DNA from: Pelotomaculum propionicicum
GTDB taxonomy: Bacteria; Bacillota; Desulfotomaculia; Desulfotomaculales; Pelotomaculaceae
Reading direction: 5' to 3'
DNA length: 64,000 nt
Assembly (NCBI RefSeq): GCF_004369225.1
Contig: NZ_QFFZ01000015.1
Coordinates: 1-64,000 of the forward strand
Shown here: positions 26,001 to 34,035 of the stretch, piece by piece
Layout: each line of letters opens with the position of its first letter
Numbering within the stretch: the stretch's first letter is position 1
Program-made: the position numbers and the translations under genes
Notes under the pieces: model-generated
The model's input: only the letters and a program-made list of their open reading frames with translations
What the model was told of the DNA's origin: nothing
Databases searched by the model: none

Positions 26001-26155
26001 CTTATTTTTTTCCATATTTTATCACATTTAATTATTATTTTCAACAGAACTATCTTTTATAGAGAAGCGATTTTCGGAATGACATCTCAGATCTCCTGGC
26101 TATTATAAAAAATATTTGTATATTCATTTAATATTGTAATTTTGTATATTTAGTA

Positions 26156-26184
26156 TTGCAACTGACAACTTTTTTTGATATAAT
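26156..26184 (+). promoter_or_regulatory. Promoter of the dapB riboswitch transcript
   Basis: TTGCAA (26156-26161), 17 bases, TATAAT (26179-26184). The c-di-AMP aptamer starts about 27 bases downstream. Confidence 0.75.
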
Positions 26185-26210
26185 AAGTTGTAGCAAATAT
26201 TTAACAATTA

Positions 26211-26452
26211 AATAGCGGCTGCCTTATTAAACCGCTCAATTCTTTAAGTAGAAGCGGGGGAACCATTTTTCACCGGGGTGAATCAATTTGGTCGTGAGTC
26301 GTTGGACTTTGGTAGTTGGGCTGCTTGTTGGAATTCGGTTTACCGAATTCCTTCTAAAGACTAACCCCCAACCACCCACCACTCACCACCCAAATTGTAG
26401 GGCTATTCTTTCGGCCCGAATCCGTCAGCTAACCTCGTCAGCGTTGAAAGGG
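26211..26452 (+). ncRNA. c-di-AMP (ydaO-yuaA) riboswitch upstream of dapB
   Basis: Conserved blocks in order: AATAGCGGCTGCCTTATTAA, ACCGCTCAATTC, GAAGCGGGGGAACC, ACCGGGGTGAATC, an insertion, then TAGGGCTATTCTTTCGGCCC, GAATCCGTCAGCTAACCTC. This matches the ydaO class well. The expression platform is the terminator at 26505-26541. Control of a lysine/diaminopimelate gene by c-di-AMP fits the link of this signal to cell wall and osmotic balance. Confidence 0.9.
26288..26395. repeat. Palindromic repeat within the dapB riboswitch
   Basis: Arms of GTCGTGAGTCGTTGG and CCCACCACTCACCAC type surround the inner hairpin GGAATTCGGT/ACCGAATTCC. It sits in the variable stem of the aptamer at the same position as the unrelated palindrome in the ktrB riboswitch. 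Confidence 0.7.
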
Positions 26453-26504
26453 AAGCAGTTAACAATTCAAGCTGTTGAGTTTTTGCCTTGCTCATTGCTT
26501 ATCC

Positions 26505-26541
26505 CTTTTTGACCCCGGTGTTTTAAACCGCGGGGTTTTTT
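26505..26541 (+). terminator. Intrinsic terminator before dapB
   Basis: CCCCGGTGTTTTAAACCGCGGGG followed by TTTTTTT. The stem lies between aptamer and gene, so it should be the regulated terminator of the riboswitch. Confidence 0.8.
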
Positions 26542-26572
26542 TATCCAAAATTTAAAAATGGGAGGGGATCAA

Positions 26573-27436
26573 ATGTCCACAACAGTAAGAGTAGCTCTTT
26601 TTGGTTTCGGACGTATGGGCCAGGCTGTAGCCAGGAATCTGTTAAAAGACCCTTCTGTAAAGCTTGTGCTGGTGGCAAGCCGCAGCGGCGGTGAAAAAGT
26701 GGGCAGAGACATAGGAGATATTTTAGAAATTCCTGATACAGGGCTAATTGTAAAGGGAAGTGATCAGCTTGTTCAGTCTTTGACAGCGACACGCCCGGAT
26801 ATTGTAGTCGATTTCACCAACCCTGAGGCGGGCCTTATCAATCTAAAGACCGCGGCCAAATACGGCGCTCATCTAATTGTAGGAACCACGGGGTATACAA
26901 AGTTCCAGGCCGAGGCGCTACGTTCTATCGCCAATATGTATGAAGTAAGCCTGGTTATGGCTCCAAACCTCTCTATCGGCATAAATATGCTGATAGATTC
27001 TGCTAAAAAGATGGCTAAAGTCCTGTCTGGTTTTGATATCGAGGTAATAGAGGAACACCACCGCTATAAGAAGGACGCGCCCTCCGGAACCGCAATACGT
27101 TTGGCCAAAATAATTGCGGAAGGAGTGGGCATAAATCCCGAGAAAGAGTTGATCTTTGGCAGGCAAGGAAATAAAAGCAGTAAAGGAAGAGAAATCGCCA
27201 TACACGCTATACGCGGCGGGGGAACTATAGGAGTCCATAAAATAGTTTTTGTCAGCGACAACGAACGCCTGGAAATTAAGCATGAATCGATAAACCGTAA
27301 TGCTTTTACCGACTGCTTAAAAAAAGTAATAAAATACATCCACTCTCATCCGGCTGGTATATATTCAGTAGAAGAAATTTTAGGGTTGGAAACGCCCGTA
27401 CCCGAAAAACAGATGGTAAAAGTGGATGTTTCATGA
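26573..27436 (+). CDS. dapB: 4-hydroxy-tetrahydrodipicolinate reductase (DapB)
   Basis: A 287-residue protein. ATG 26573 follows GGGAGGGG. The nucleotide-binding start reads VALFGFGRMGQAVAR; the catalytic signature is EEHHRYKKDAPSGTA (His and Lys in place), followed by GRQGNKSSKGREIAIHAIRG and GVHKIVF. It reduces the dihydrodipicolinate precursor in lysine and diaminopimelate synthesis. It is about 20 residues longer than most DapB proteins at the C-terminus, and it is not next to dapA, so it may be a specialised paralogue. Confidence 0.85.
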   Translation: MSTTVRVALFGFGRMGQAVARNLLKDPSVKLVLVASRSGGEKVGRDIGDILEIPDTGLIVKGSDQLVQSLTATRPDIVVDFTNPEAGLINLKTAAKYGAHLIVGTTGYTKFQAEALRSIANMYEVSLVMAPNLSIGINMLIDSAKKMAKVLSGFDIEVIEEHHRYKKDAPSGTAIRLAKIIAEGVGINPEKELIFGRQGNKSSKGREIAIHAIRGGGTIGVHKIVFVSDNERLEIKHESINRNAFTDCLKKVIKYIHSHPAGIYSVEEILGLETPVPEKQMVKVDVS

Positions 27437-27560
27437 CGGAGTGTAAAATGTGTGGACGGTACGGTTTTATCTTCAGCTTGATATTCATGTGTTTTAGACA
27501 ATATTTTTTAGTGGACAAATAGTTTAGTTGATGTTAGGATCTTTTTAGCTAAAAAAGAAC

Positions 27561-27727
27561 TGACCAGGTACCCCTTTAACGGGGTGAAAAGGGAACCGGG
27601 TGAAAATCCCGGACGGTCAGGCCACTGTATGTGGGGAGCGGCTCCCTTGAGTGCCACTGGGTTGACGATAAGCCCGGGAAGGCGGGAGATTAGCTGAGAT
27701 CCACAAGTCAGGAGACCTGCCTGGTCA
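27561..27727 (+). ncRNA. Cobalamin riboswitch (orphan)
   Basis: The closing stem pairs TGACCAGG (27561) with CCTGGTCA (27720). Inside are AAAAGGGAACCGGGTGAAAA, GACGGTCAGGCCACTGTA, GTGCCACTGG, CCCGGGAAGG and the B12-box end CACAAGTCAGGAGACCTGCC. A terminator-like stem (CCGCCTTCC/GGAAAGGCCGG, then TTTTT) follows. No cobalamin-related gene lies downstream on this strand; the next gene at 28141 is an uncharacterised protein behind two more terminator-like hairpins. Confidence 0.92.
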
Positions 27728-28140
27728 GATGGTTACCGCCTTCCGTGGAAAGGCCGGGGCTGTTTTTATTTTTCACAAGGTTTATACCTTTGGAAAACCC
27801 GGGTTCATAGCGGAGGAAACCGGGTTTTCCATTTATCTCCTTCTTCCAAACATGTTTTATGCCTGATCCGTTCACATTGAACGGGTTTTTTTTCACCTGA
27901 AAAGGAATTTGACAATTTATAAAATAAATATATGCTAGAACCATAAGAGCTTAAAACAAACTGATAGGATTAACAAGATTTGAATTGATTAACAGGATTT
28001 TAAATACATCCAATTTAAATATTAACTCTATAGACAAGGATATATTGTTTTAAACTTAAGTAATTATTTATATCCTGTAAATCCTGTCAATTTGTTTACT
28101 TGGCAGTAAAAACGTCCAATAAGTACAGGGAGTGATGTTT
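27728..28140. other. Intergenic DNA with three hairpins
   Basis: Hairpins: the riboswitch terminator at 27735-27772; a perfect 11-base stem GGAAAACCCGG/CCGGGTTTTCC at 27792-27830; and a terminator CCGTTC/GAACGG plus T-run at 27868-27893. Beyond that the DNA is AT-rich and contains duplicated words such as TTAACAGGATT. The region looks like the place where the gene controlled by the riboswitch was lost. Confidence 0.5.
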
Positions 28141-28668
28141 GTGAGCAGGCGAAGAAGCGCCAACCGGAAGTTTAAGGGAAAACATCAACCGGAGAAACAG
28201 CAAAGTATGACGTCGAAGCAGCCGGGAATGGAATTAGAAAGCAAAGATCTTTATCAGGAAAACCCGGTCAGGGAAAAGCAGGCAGAGAAAGAAGGCTGCC
28301 TCCCGCTTGCGGTAATCCTGGAGATACTTGCCGCGGAGTATGAGGAAGGAAGGCAGGGGGACGCGCTGTGCAGGGCCGCAGTGCGCCTGGCTGAAGAGAG
28401 CGGGGAAATCGCCAGTTACCGGGCCAGGTGGGACGCGGCTCAAGAAGAATCGTCCGGCAGCCAGTCGATATACCTGTTCGACCGCCGCCAGGCCATGGAA
28501 CTGATCCGGTATCATCAGAACAAGGGGAACGGGGAGGCTCTGAAAAAGGAAAAAGAAAAGCTTATAATAGCGGAGGGCCGCCTGCTTCTCGGCCAGTCTC
28601 CGCCGCTGAAAATTACCGGCGACGACCTGAAGAAACTGGAGGAGTTTATCAGGGAAAGCGGGTTTTAA
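28141..28668 (+). CDS. Uncharacterised protein
   Basis: A 175-residue soluble protein; GTG 28141 is eight bases after AGGGAG. Residues 1-55 are basic and Gln-rich (RRRSANRKFKGKHQPEKQQ). The remainder is helical and charged (LAVILEILAAEYEEGRQGDA, ALKKEKEKLIIAEGRLLLG). I do not recognise the family. It is convergent with the broken NhaD gene and has no obvious operon partner. Confidence 0.55.
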   Translation: MSRRRSANRKFKGKHQPEKQQSMTSKQPGMELESKDLYQENPVREKQAEKEGCLPLAVILEILAAEYEEGRQGDALCRAAVRLAEESGEIASYRARWDAAQEESSGSQSIYLFDRRQAMELIRYHQNKGNGEALKKEKEKLIIAEGRLLLGQSPPLKITGDDLKKLEEFIRESGF

Positions 28669-28712
28669 GCAATATTGATTGACTCTCCGCTGTATAAGCC
28701 AGTTATGTCGCA

Positions 28713-29245
28713 CTAATGGAGATAACGGAGCAGCAAGTAAACCATGGAGATAGCCACCGACATCAGCATCATCGGAAAGGCTACTTTTATAAAGTTCACA
28801 AAGGTAATAAGCACTCCTCTTTTCTCGGCCATACCTGCCACAACCACATTGGCTGAAGCGCCAATAAGGGTCCCGTTACCGCCAAGGCAAGCCCCCAGGG
28901 AGAGCGACCACCATAGTGGGTTCAGGTCGGTTATGCCTCCTATCCGGCCCATATCCTGGATCAGAGGGATCATTGTCGCCACAAACGGGATATTATTATG
29001 GCCAGATACTCGAAGACTCCGGTGTGGCGGGTTATTCCCACGATGACCATCATACCGATGAGGAGGCCGATGGTGTTGAAGTCGATAGCGCTGACGGCCC
29101 TCTCCTGGGTGATGATTCCCGCCAGCAGGATTAACATCGCGCCGCACAGCGCCACTACAGTGCGGTGAATCTTATCCGCGATCAACAACAAGTAGGTTCC
29201 CAGAAAAACCGCGGAGGCAAATACAACTTGATATGTCACTGGCAC
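28713..29245 (-). pseudogene. NhaD/ArsB-type transporter, internally deleted
   Basis: The N-terminal 86 codons (to VFEYLAII) and the C-terminal 90 codons (from IPFVATMIPL) are over 90 percent identical to the intact gene at 32480-33763. About 750 bases are missing between them and the two halves lie in different frames. The deletion joins the words GATATTA and TATGGCC. It is a clear non-functional duplicate. Confidence 0.9.
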
Positions 29246-29262
29246 TTTCTCCTTTTAATATC

Positions 29263-29651
29263 TTACATACCTAACTGATTTTTTATAATTTCCTTATCCA
29301 TAACACAATCCAATCGCTTGACGATCTTACCTTGATCTAATACAACGACTGCCGGTACCTTCTCTATGTTGTATTCTGCCGCCAGGGTCTTCTTTGTCGC
29401 CATATCAACCTTGACAATTTTATATTCATTGCCATTCCCGGAATTAATATTCTCAATGAGTGAAACAAATGTCAAGCTTTCTGTTACCTGTGCGTTAAAG
29501 AATAACAACAATACCTTTTTGTCACTTTATCTTCGAGTACCGGGACTACATCTTTGCACACATGACAAGTTTTCCTTGAAAAAATCACCAAGCAGGGTTC
29601 TCCGTTGTCATATATAATTTCTTCAAATGTTTTCGAATCCAGGTGTTGCAT
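29263..29651 (-). pseudogene. Thioredoxin-family gene with frameshift
   Basis: From ATG 29651 the frame reads MQHLDSKTFEEIIYDNGEP, then VIFSRKTCHVCKDVVPVLED, a thioredoxin fold with CHVC active site. Near 29520 the frame shifts, and the rest continues as KIVKVDMATKKTLAAEYNIE, VPAVVVLDQGKIVKRLD to the stop at 29263. The two halves together make a full thioredoxin. The shift lies next to the run GACAAAAAGG. It is a pseudogene unless the shift is a sequencing error. Confidence 0.75.
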
Positions 29652-29700
29652 CTTTTATTCCACTCCTTTTTTGTTCTCAAAAGAATTTTATTGTACTTGA

Positions 29701-30372
29701 TCAGTCGTTAAACTCTTGCTGATCTATTAATTGCTCTAACGCTTTTAAATCTTTAACAATAATTAGGCCTTTTCGCTTCTCCACAATACCAATTTTCTCA
29801 AGTTCGGTAATATATCTTGTAACATTACTTCTATGTGTTCCAACAATTGAAGCAATATCTTTACGACTTGGTAAGTTTTTAATAACAATCTGCCCATTTT
29901 CAATTTTCTTACCTAAAACATTAGCAAGTTGGTAAATAAAACTATAAATTTTAGTATTACAAGAGTAGATATTTTCATTTAATACTTGTTGCATACAAAA
30001 AAAATAACGTTTATTAACTCGTTCAATGTAAGTTTCCAAATTACCTCGACTGCTTATAATATGATCTAAGTAGTCTTCTCTCTTAATGTATAGAATTTCC
30101 GAATCGATTTCTGCAACAACTCGTTTACCGAATGAACAATTATAAGGTATTGGATTTATTTCTTGTATATACCACATTAGTCTTTCGTTACCTGCGGCAT
30201 TGGACATGTAAATTTTAAGTAATCCTTTATTTAAAAAAGCATGCCTCTGTGGATATAACCTTACATTATCGCCCTTCTTTATAATTGTTTTATACTGACA
30301 ACGGCGAATAAATAAATCCCGCAAATCTGCTCCTTCACCATCCATAAATGGGAAAAACTCATACATGCTCAT
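29701..30372 (-). CDS. Crp/Fnr-family transcription regulator
   Basis: A 223-residue regulator. ATG 30372 follows GGAGG at ten bases. Residues 1-140 form a cyclic-nucleotide-binding-like beta barrel without the Fnr cluster cysteines; residues 150-215 form a winged helix (LPSRKDIASIVGTHRSNVTR, ELEKIGIVEKRKGLIIV). This resembles CprK-type regulators of anaerobes, which sense organic ligands. It may control the neighbouring MFS gene: similar palindromes lie upstream of both (30562 and 32313). Confidence 0.8.
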   Translation of the reverse strand: MSMYEFFPFMDGEGADLRDLFIRRCQYKTIIKKGDNVRLYPQRHAFLNKGLLKIYMSNAAGNERLMWYIQEINPIPYNCSFGKRVVAEIDSEILYIKREDYLDHIISSRGNLETYIERVNKRYFFCMQQVLNENIYSCNTKIYSFIYQLANVLGKKIENGQIVIKNLPSRKDIASIVGTHRSNVTRYITELEKIGIVEKRKGLIIVKDLKALEQLIDQQEFND

Positions 30373-30559
30373 TGACAGTATACCTCCACATGTTAATTTA
30401 AATAAATTATAACATGAAGGGATAGCTGATACCCAAACCATTGAATCAACGATTTGGGTACAAAAAAGTAATATAAATTTTTTTCTAAATTTTAATCCCC
30501 AATAATTTGATATATAGGCGCACAGCTAAATTCATTATAGCAATAGCAAAACCTTATTG

Positions 30560-30578
30560 ATTTGTTGACCAACAACTT
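30560..30578. promoter_or_regulatory. Palindromic operator-like site upstream of the Crp/Fnr gene
   Basis: TTGTTGACCAACAA is a perfect dyad at 30562-30575, extended on one side as AAGTTGTTGGT on the minus strand. A close relative occurs upstream of the MFS gene at 32313-32332. Confidence 0.45.
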
Positions 30579-30591
30579 TGGGTTCTTAAAA

Positions 30592-32046
30592 TTAAACTTT
30601 TTCCGAAGATATTTTACTCGAAGTATTCCTCAAGAAGGATGCGATCATCGCCAATACCGTTAATACAATTAAAAAGGAAAACAGAATTTTATACCCGCGA
30701 GTAATCAGATAGAGTTCATTTAGTTCCAGATTTGCATTCGCTCCGGCATAAATTGCATTCTTTAAATAACCCGGCAAGCTGCTCGTAATAACCATTAAAG
30801 AAAATGCGGTACTAATTACACTCCCCATATTTTGCAGCATTGAACGCAAACCGTTGGCGATACCCCACCTGTTGGGCGGCACCGACATCATAATGGAATG
30901 GGTGTTGGGAGTTTGAAAAATACCGGTTCCCACACCGACAAGCAATAGCCCCATAGTGATCCATACGGGCGAATTATATACATTTAGATTCACCATGAGT
31001 AAAACCATTCCAATACAAGAAATAAACAGTCCGGAAGTAGAAAGCTTATAGGTACTGTATTTACGGCACAGTGTTCCTGCTAAAGGCGATGCCAGAATCA
31101 TGCCTATAGTTAATGGCAGTCCTTTGATTCCTGCCTCAAAGGGATTCTGCTGACAAACAACCTGAAAGTATAAAACAACAACCAGGAGAATGGACGCACG
31201 GGCCAGCGAGTTTAAGAATGTCGCCAAGTTGGCCATAACATACGCGCGATTGTTGAATAGGGAAAAATCAATCATAGGAAACGGAATCCTTCGTTCGATC
31301 CATAAAAAACAAACCATAAAAATAATAAAAAGGGCAAAACCAATTATCACCGGATAGGTATGCCAGCCAATGACACCTCCCTCTGAAAGCGCAAGGATAA
31401 CCCCCACCAGCGACAAAAAAATAAACAGATTTCCCCAAATATCCACTTTCTCTTCTTTTGCCCGTCCCGGTACCGGACGAAGAATAATTATAGACCAGAC
31501 TAAGCCAATCAGACCCATTGGCACATTAAACCAAAACACCCAGCGCCACCCCAGGGTATGAACCAAAAGCCCCCCGACAACCGGGCCCATAAGCTGTCCC
31601 GCAGAAGCAACAACAATGTTGATTCCTAATGCTGTGCCCAAAAATCTCCCTGGAAAAGCATCCGTAATCATAGGTATCGTATTGGTGATGATCAGTGCGC
31701 CGGTAATCGCTTGTAAAGCTCTAAGAATAATCAATACCCAGACATTCGGCGCCAGTCCGCACAAAAAACTCATGATCGAAAATCCGCTTAAACCTATTAA
31801 GTACAATCTGCGCCTGCCAAAAATATCCGCTAATTTGCCGAAGATTAAAATAAAAATCGTATTAAAGAGCATATAAGATATCAATACCCAACTGGTTTCC
31901 ACCGGACCCGCTTGAAAATAAGCGGAAATCGCGGGTAATGCAACATTCAGGGAACTTATATTTAGCATCACCAGCAATACTCCGAAACCGGTGGATGAAA
32001 GTAAAAACCAAGGGTATAACGGTTTATTAATTCTAATCGCCTTCAA
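30592..32046 (-). CDS. MFS exporter of the DHA2 (14-TM) type
   Basis: A 484-residue membrane protein with 14 hydrophobic segments. Motif A is GKLADIFGRRRLYLIG, motif C GPVVGGLLVHTLGWRWVFWF, and an antiporter motif near residue 10 is LDxT-like replaced by LNISSLNVALPAI. It resembles EmrB/QacA-type multidrug or metabolite exporters. A regulator of the Crp/Fnr family lies directly downstream in the same orientation. Substrate unknown. Confidence 0.82.
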   Translation of the reverse strand: MKAIRINKPLYPWFLLSSTGFGVLLVMLNISSLNVALPAISAYFQAGPVETSWVLISYMLFNTIFILIFGKLADIFGRRRLYLIGLSGFSIMSFLCGLAPNVWVLIILRALQAITGALIITNTIPMITDAFPGRFLGTALGINIVVASAGQLMGPVVGGLLVHTLGWRWVFWFNVPMGLIGLVWSIIILRPVPGRAKEEKVDIWGNLFIFLSLVGVILALSEGGVIGWHTYPVIIGFALFIIFMVCFLWIERRIPFPMIDFSLFNNRAYVMANLATFLNSLARASILLVVVLYFQVVCQQNPFEAGIKGLPLTIGMILASPLAGTLCRKYSTYKLSTSGLFISCIGMVLLMVNLNVYNSPVWITMGLLLVGVGTGIFQTPNTHSIMMSVPPNRWGIANGLRSMLQNMGSVISTAFSLMVITSSLPGYLKNAIYAGANANLELNELYLITRGYKILFSFLIVLTVLAMIASFLRNTSSKISSEKV

Positions 32047-32148
32047 TCCTTCATCATTCTGTCATGGATTACATCCATACGGGTTAATCTTTTTTACAGC
32101 AACTGCTTGATGCACCTTATCGGGTTAGGCGCCCATGCATGGCATTAC

Positions 32149-32185
32149 AATCGATCCCCGGTACGAGACGTACCGGGGATCGATT
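32149..32185. terminator. Perfect 16-base stem-loop
   Basis: AATCGATCCCCGGTAC pairs without mismatch with GTACCGGGGATCGATT across a five-base loop; TTTTT follows on the plus strand. No plus-strand gene precedes it, so its client is unclear. Confidence 0.6.
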
Positions 32186-32312
32186 TTTCAATACTTCCTT
32201 TCTTTAAGCGCTAACTGTGCAAAAAACCTTTAACAATCCCACATCCTACGTCATTTTCACTTATTCGCCAGCACAATAAGCTTATTTAATTGTAGCATTA
32301 ACTTCAAATAAT

Positions 32313-32332
32313 AAGTTGTCAACCAACAACTT
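32313..32332. promoter_or_regulatory. Palindromic operator-like site upstream of the MFS gene
   Basis: AAGTTGT, six bases, ACAACTT: a perfect dyad at 32313-32332 about 270 bases upstream of the MFS start. The related site at 30562 lies upstream of the Crp/Fnr gene, so both may be bound by one regulator. Confidence 0.45.
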
Positions 32333-32399
32333 TTAACTTAGATCCGGTAAGTAAAATTTGAAAACCTGCTGCAACATAAACTCAAAAAAGTCAAATCAC

Positions 32400-32477
32400 A
32401 CTTGTTTAGCAAGTATGCCTTAATAGTGCACGTACGGTTTGATAGGGGAGCCACGTGAGTAGTTTCCCTAATCTATT
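32400..32477 (+). other. Possible group II intron 3' end remnant
   Basis: The words GTGCACGTACGGTTTGATAG and GGGAG..TTTCCCTAATCTATTAC recall the domain V and VI region of bacterial group II introns. It ends just before the nhaD stop codon at 32480. No reverse transcriptase gene is present. The match is by memory of the consensus and is weak. Confidence 0.25.
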
Positions 32478-32479
32478 AC

Positions 32480-33763
32480 CTAGTGGAGATAGCGAAGCAG
32501 CAAGTAAACCATGCAAATGGCAACCGACATCAACATCATCGGGAAAGCCACTTTGGTGAAGCTCATAAAGGTAATTAACACTCCTCTTTTCTCCGCCAGA
32601 CCGGCCACAACCACGTTGGCTGAAGCGCCAATAAGGGTCCCGTTGCCGCCCAGGCAAGCCCCTAGTGAGAGCGACCACCACAAGGGGTTCAGGTCGGTTA
32701 TACCTCCGATCCGGCCCATATCCTGAATCAGAGGAATCATCGTCGCTACAAACGGGATATTATCCACAAAGGCCGAAGCTATGGCTGATAGCCATAGAAT
32801 AAGTATTCCTGTAGGAACCATTGCCCCACCGGTCAATTCCAGGGACTTTCTGGCTATGTATTCTATTACTCCCACTTCATCCAGCGCACCGACCACCACA
32901 AACAGGCCGGCGAAAAAGAAGATTACCGGCCATTCCACCGCGCCGAGAGCGTGTTCAGGGTTATCACGGGTCAACAGCAGCAGCAGCGCCGCGCCGGAAA
33001 GGGCAATAGTGGCGGATTCCAGGTGCAGGAACTGGTGCAGTACAAAGCCCAGGACAGTAAGGCCGATAACCCAAAGACATTTTTTGAGATTAACCGGGTC
33101 TTTGATTTCCTTTTTCTCATCCATTTCCATAATACTTTTTTGTAAATCCGGAGTGGTTACCAACTGCTTTTTATAGAGAATCTTAAGCCAGATCATGTTG
33201 GCGATATGCACTACAATGACCACCGGGGTCAGCGCAATCACAAAATCCATAAAACCCAGGCCTGTGGCGCTGCCGATCATAATGTTCGGCGGGTCGCCGA
33301 TCAGGGTGGCGGTCCCGCCTATGTTTGAAGCAATTATTTCAGCAAAAAGATAAGGAACCGGGCTGATTTTCAGCTGCCGGGTAATGGCAAAGGTTACGGG
33401 GACTATCAGCAGTACAGTGGTCACGTTGTCGAGTAAGGCAGAAACCACGGCGGTAACAGTAGCCAGGGCTATCATGATCCGGACCGGATCGCCCTTTACC
33501 AATTTGGCTGCCCATATGGCCAGATACTCAAAGACGCCGGTGTGACGGGTTATTCCCACGATTACCATCATGCCTATGAGGAGGCCGATGGTGTTGAAGT
33601 CGATAGCACTGACAGCCCTTTCCTGGGTGATAATCCCGGCCAGCAGGATTAACATCGCGCCGCACAGCGCCACTATGGTGCGGTGAATTTTATCCGCAAT
33701 CAACAACAAGTAAGTTCCAAGGAAAATTACGCAGGCAAAGGCAATTTGATATGTCGCCGGCAC
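32480..33763 (-). CDS. NhaD/ArsB-superfamily ion transporter
   Basis: A 427-residue membrane protein with 11-12 helices of the ArsB/NhaD ion transporter superfamily. Typical words: FNTIGLLIGMMVIVGITRHTG, ALLDNVTTVLLIVPVTFAI, IGGTATLIGDPPNIMIGSA, SAFVDNIPFVATMIPLI, ACLGGNGTLIGASANVV. Family members exchange Na+ for H+ or move anions. It has a shortened internal duplicate at 28713 and a paralogue at 36397. It is divergent from nhaP, with 272 bases between the two starts. Confidence 0.85.
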   Translation of the reverse strand: MPATYQIAFACVIFLGTYLLLIADKIHRTIVALCGAMLILLAGIITQERAVSAIDFNTIGLLIGMMVIVGITRHTGVFEYLAIWAAKLVKGDPVRIMIALATVTAVVSALLDNVTTVLLIVPVTFAITRQLKISPVPYLFAEIIASNIGGTATLIGDPPNIMIGSATGLGFMDFVIALTPVVIVVHIANMIWLKILYKKQLVTTPDLQKSIMEMDEKKEIKDPVNLKKCLWVIGLTVLGFVLHQFLHLESATIALSGAALLLLLTRDNPEHALGAVEWPVIFFFAGLFVVVGALDEVGVIEYIARKSLELTGGAMVPTGILILWLSAIASAFVDNIPFVATMIPLIQDMGRIGGITDLNPLWWSLSLGACLGGNGTLIGASANVVVAGLAEKRGVLITFMSFTKVAFPMMLMSVAICMVYLLLRYLH

Positions 33764-34035
33764 TTTTACTTTCCCCTTTTTAAATTATTAGCTTAAAATA
33801 CTTTATACAATGTTAAACCCGTAGTAAAGTATATTTTCCTTATAAGCTATTTTTTATATTATCAGATACCTGCTAAGGACTGATTGGTGTTTATATAAGT
33901 GGTGACAAATCCCGCCTGCAGCTTATCTTATCGGAGATAAGCATGCCTGGAAGGCTCTTTTGGGGTATAATTATAAAAACCCGCTGGGATACTTTTGGTG
34001 AGTTTGTCTAAAAAACAAGGGGCGTTCGTGGATAA

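Noticed and set aside
26211-26541. Lysine riboswitch or T-box upstream of dapB
   Set aside because: The conserved blocks fit the ydaO c-di-AMP class, not the lysine class, and no T-box sequence AGGGTGGTACCGCG is present.
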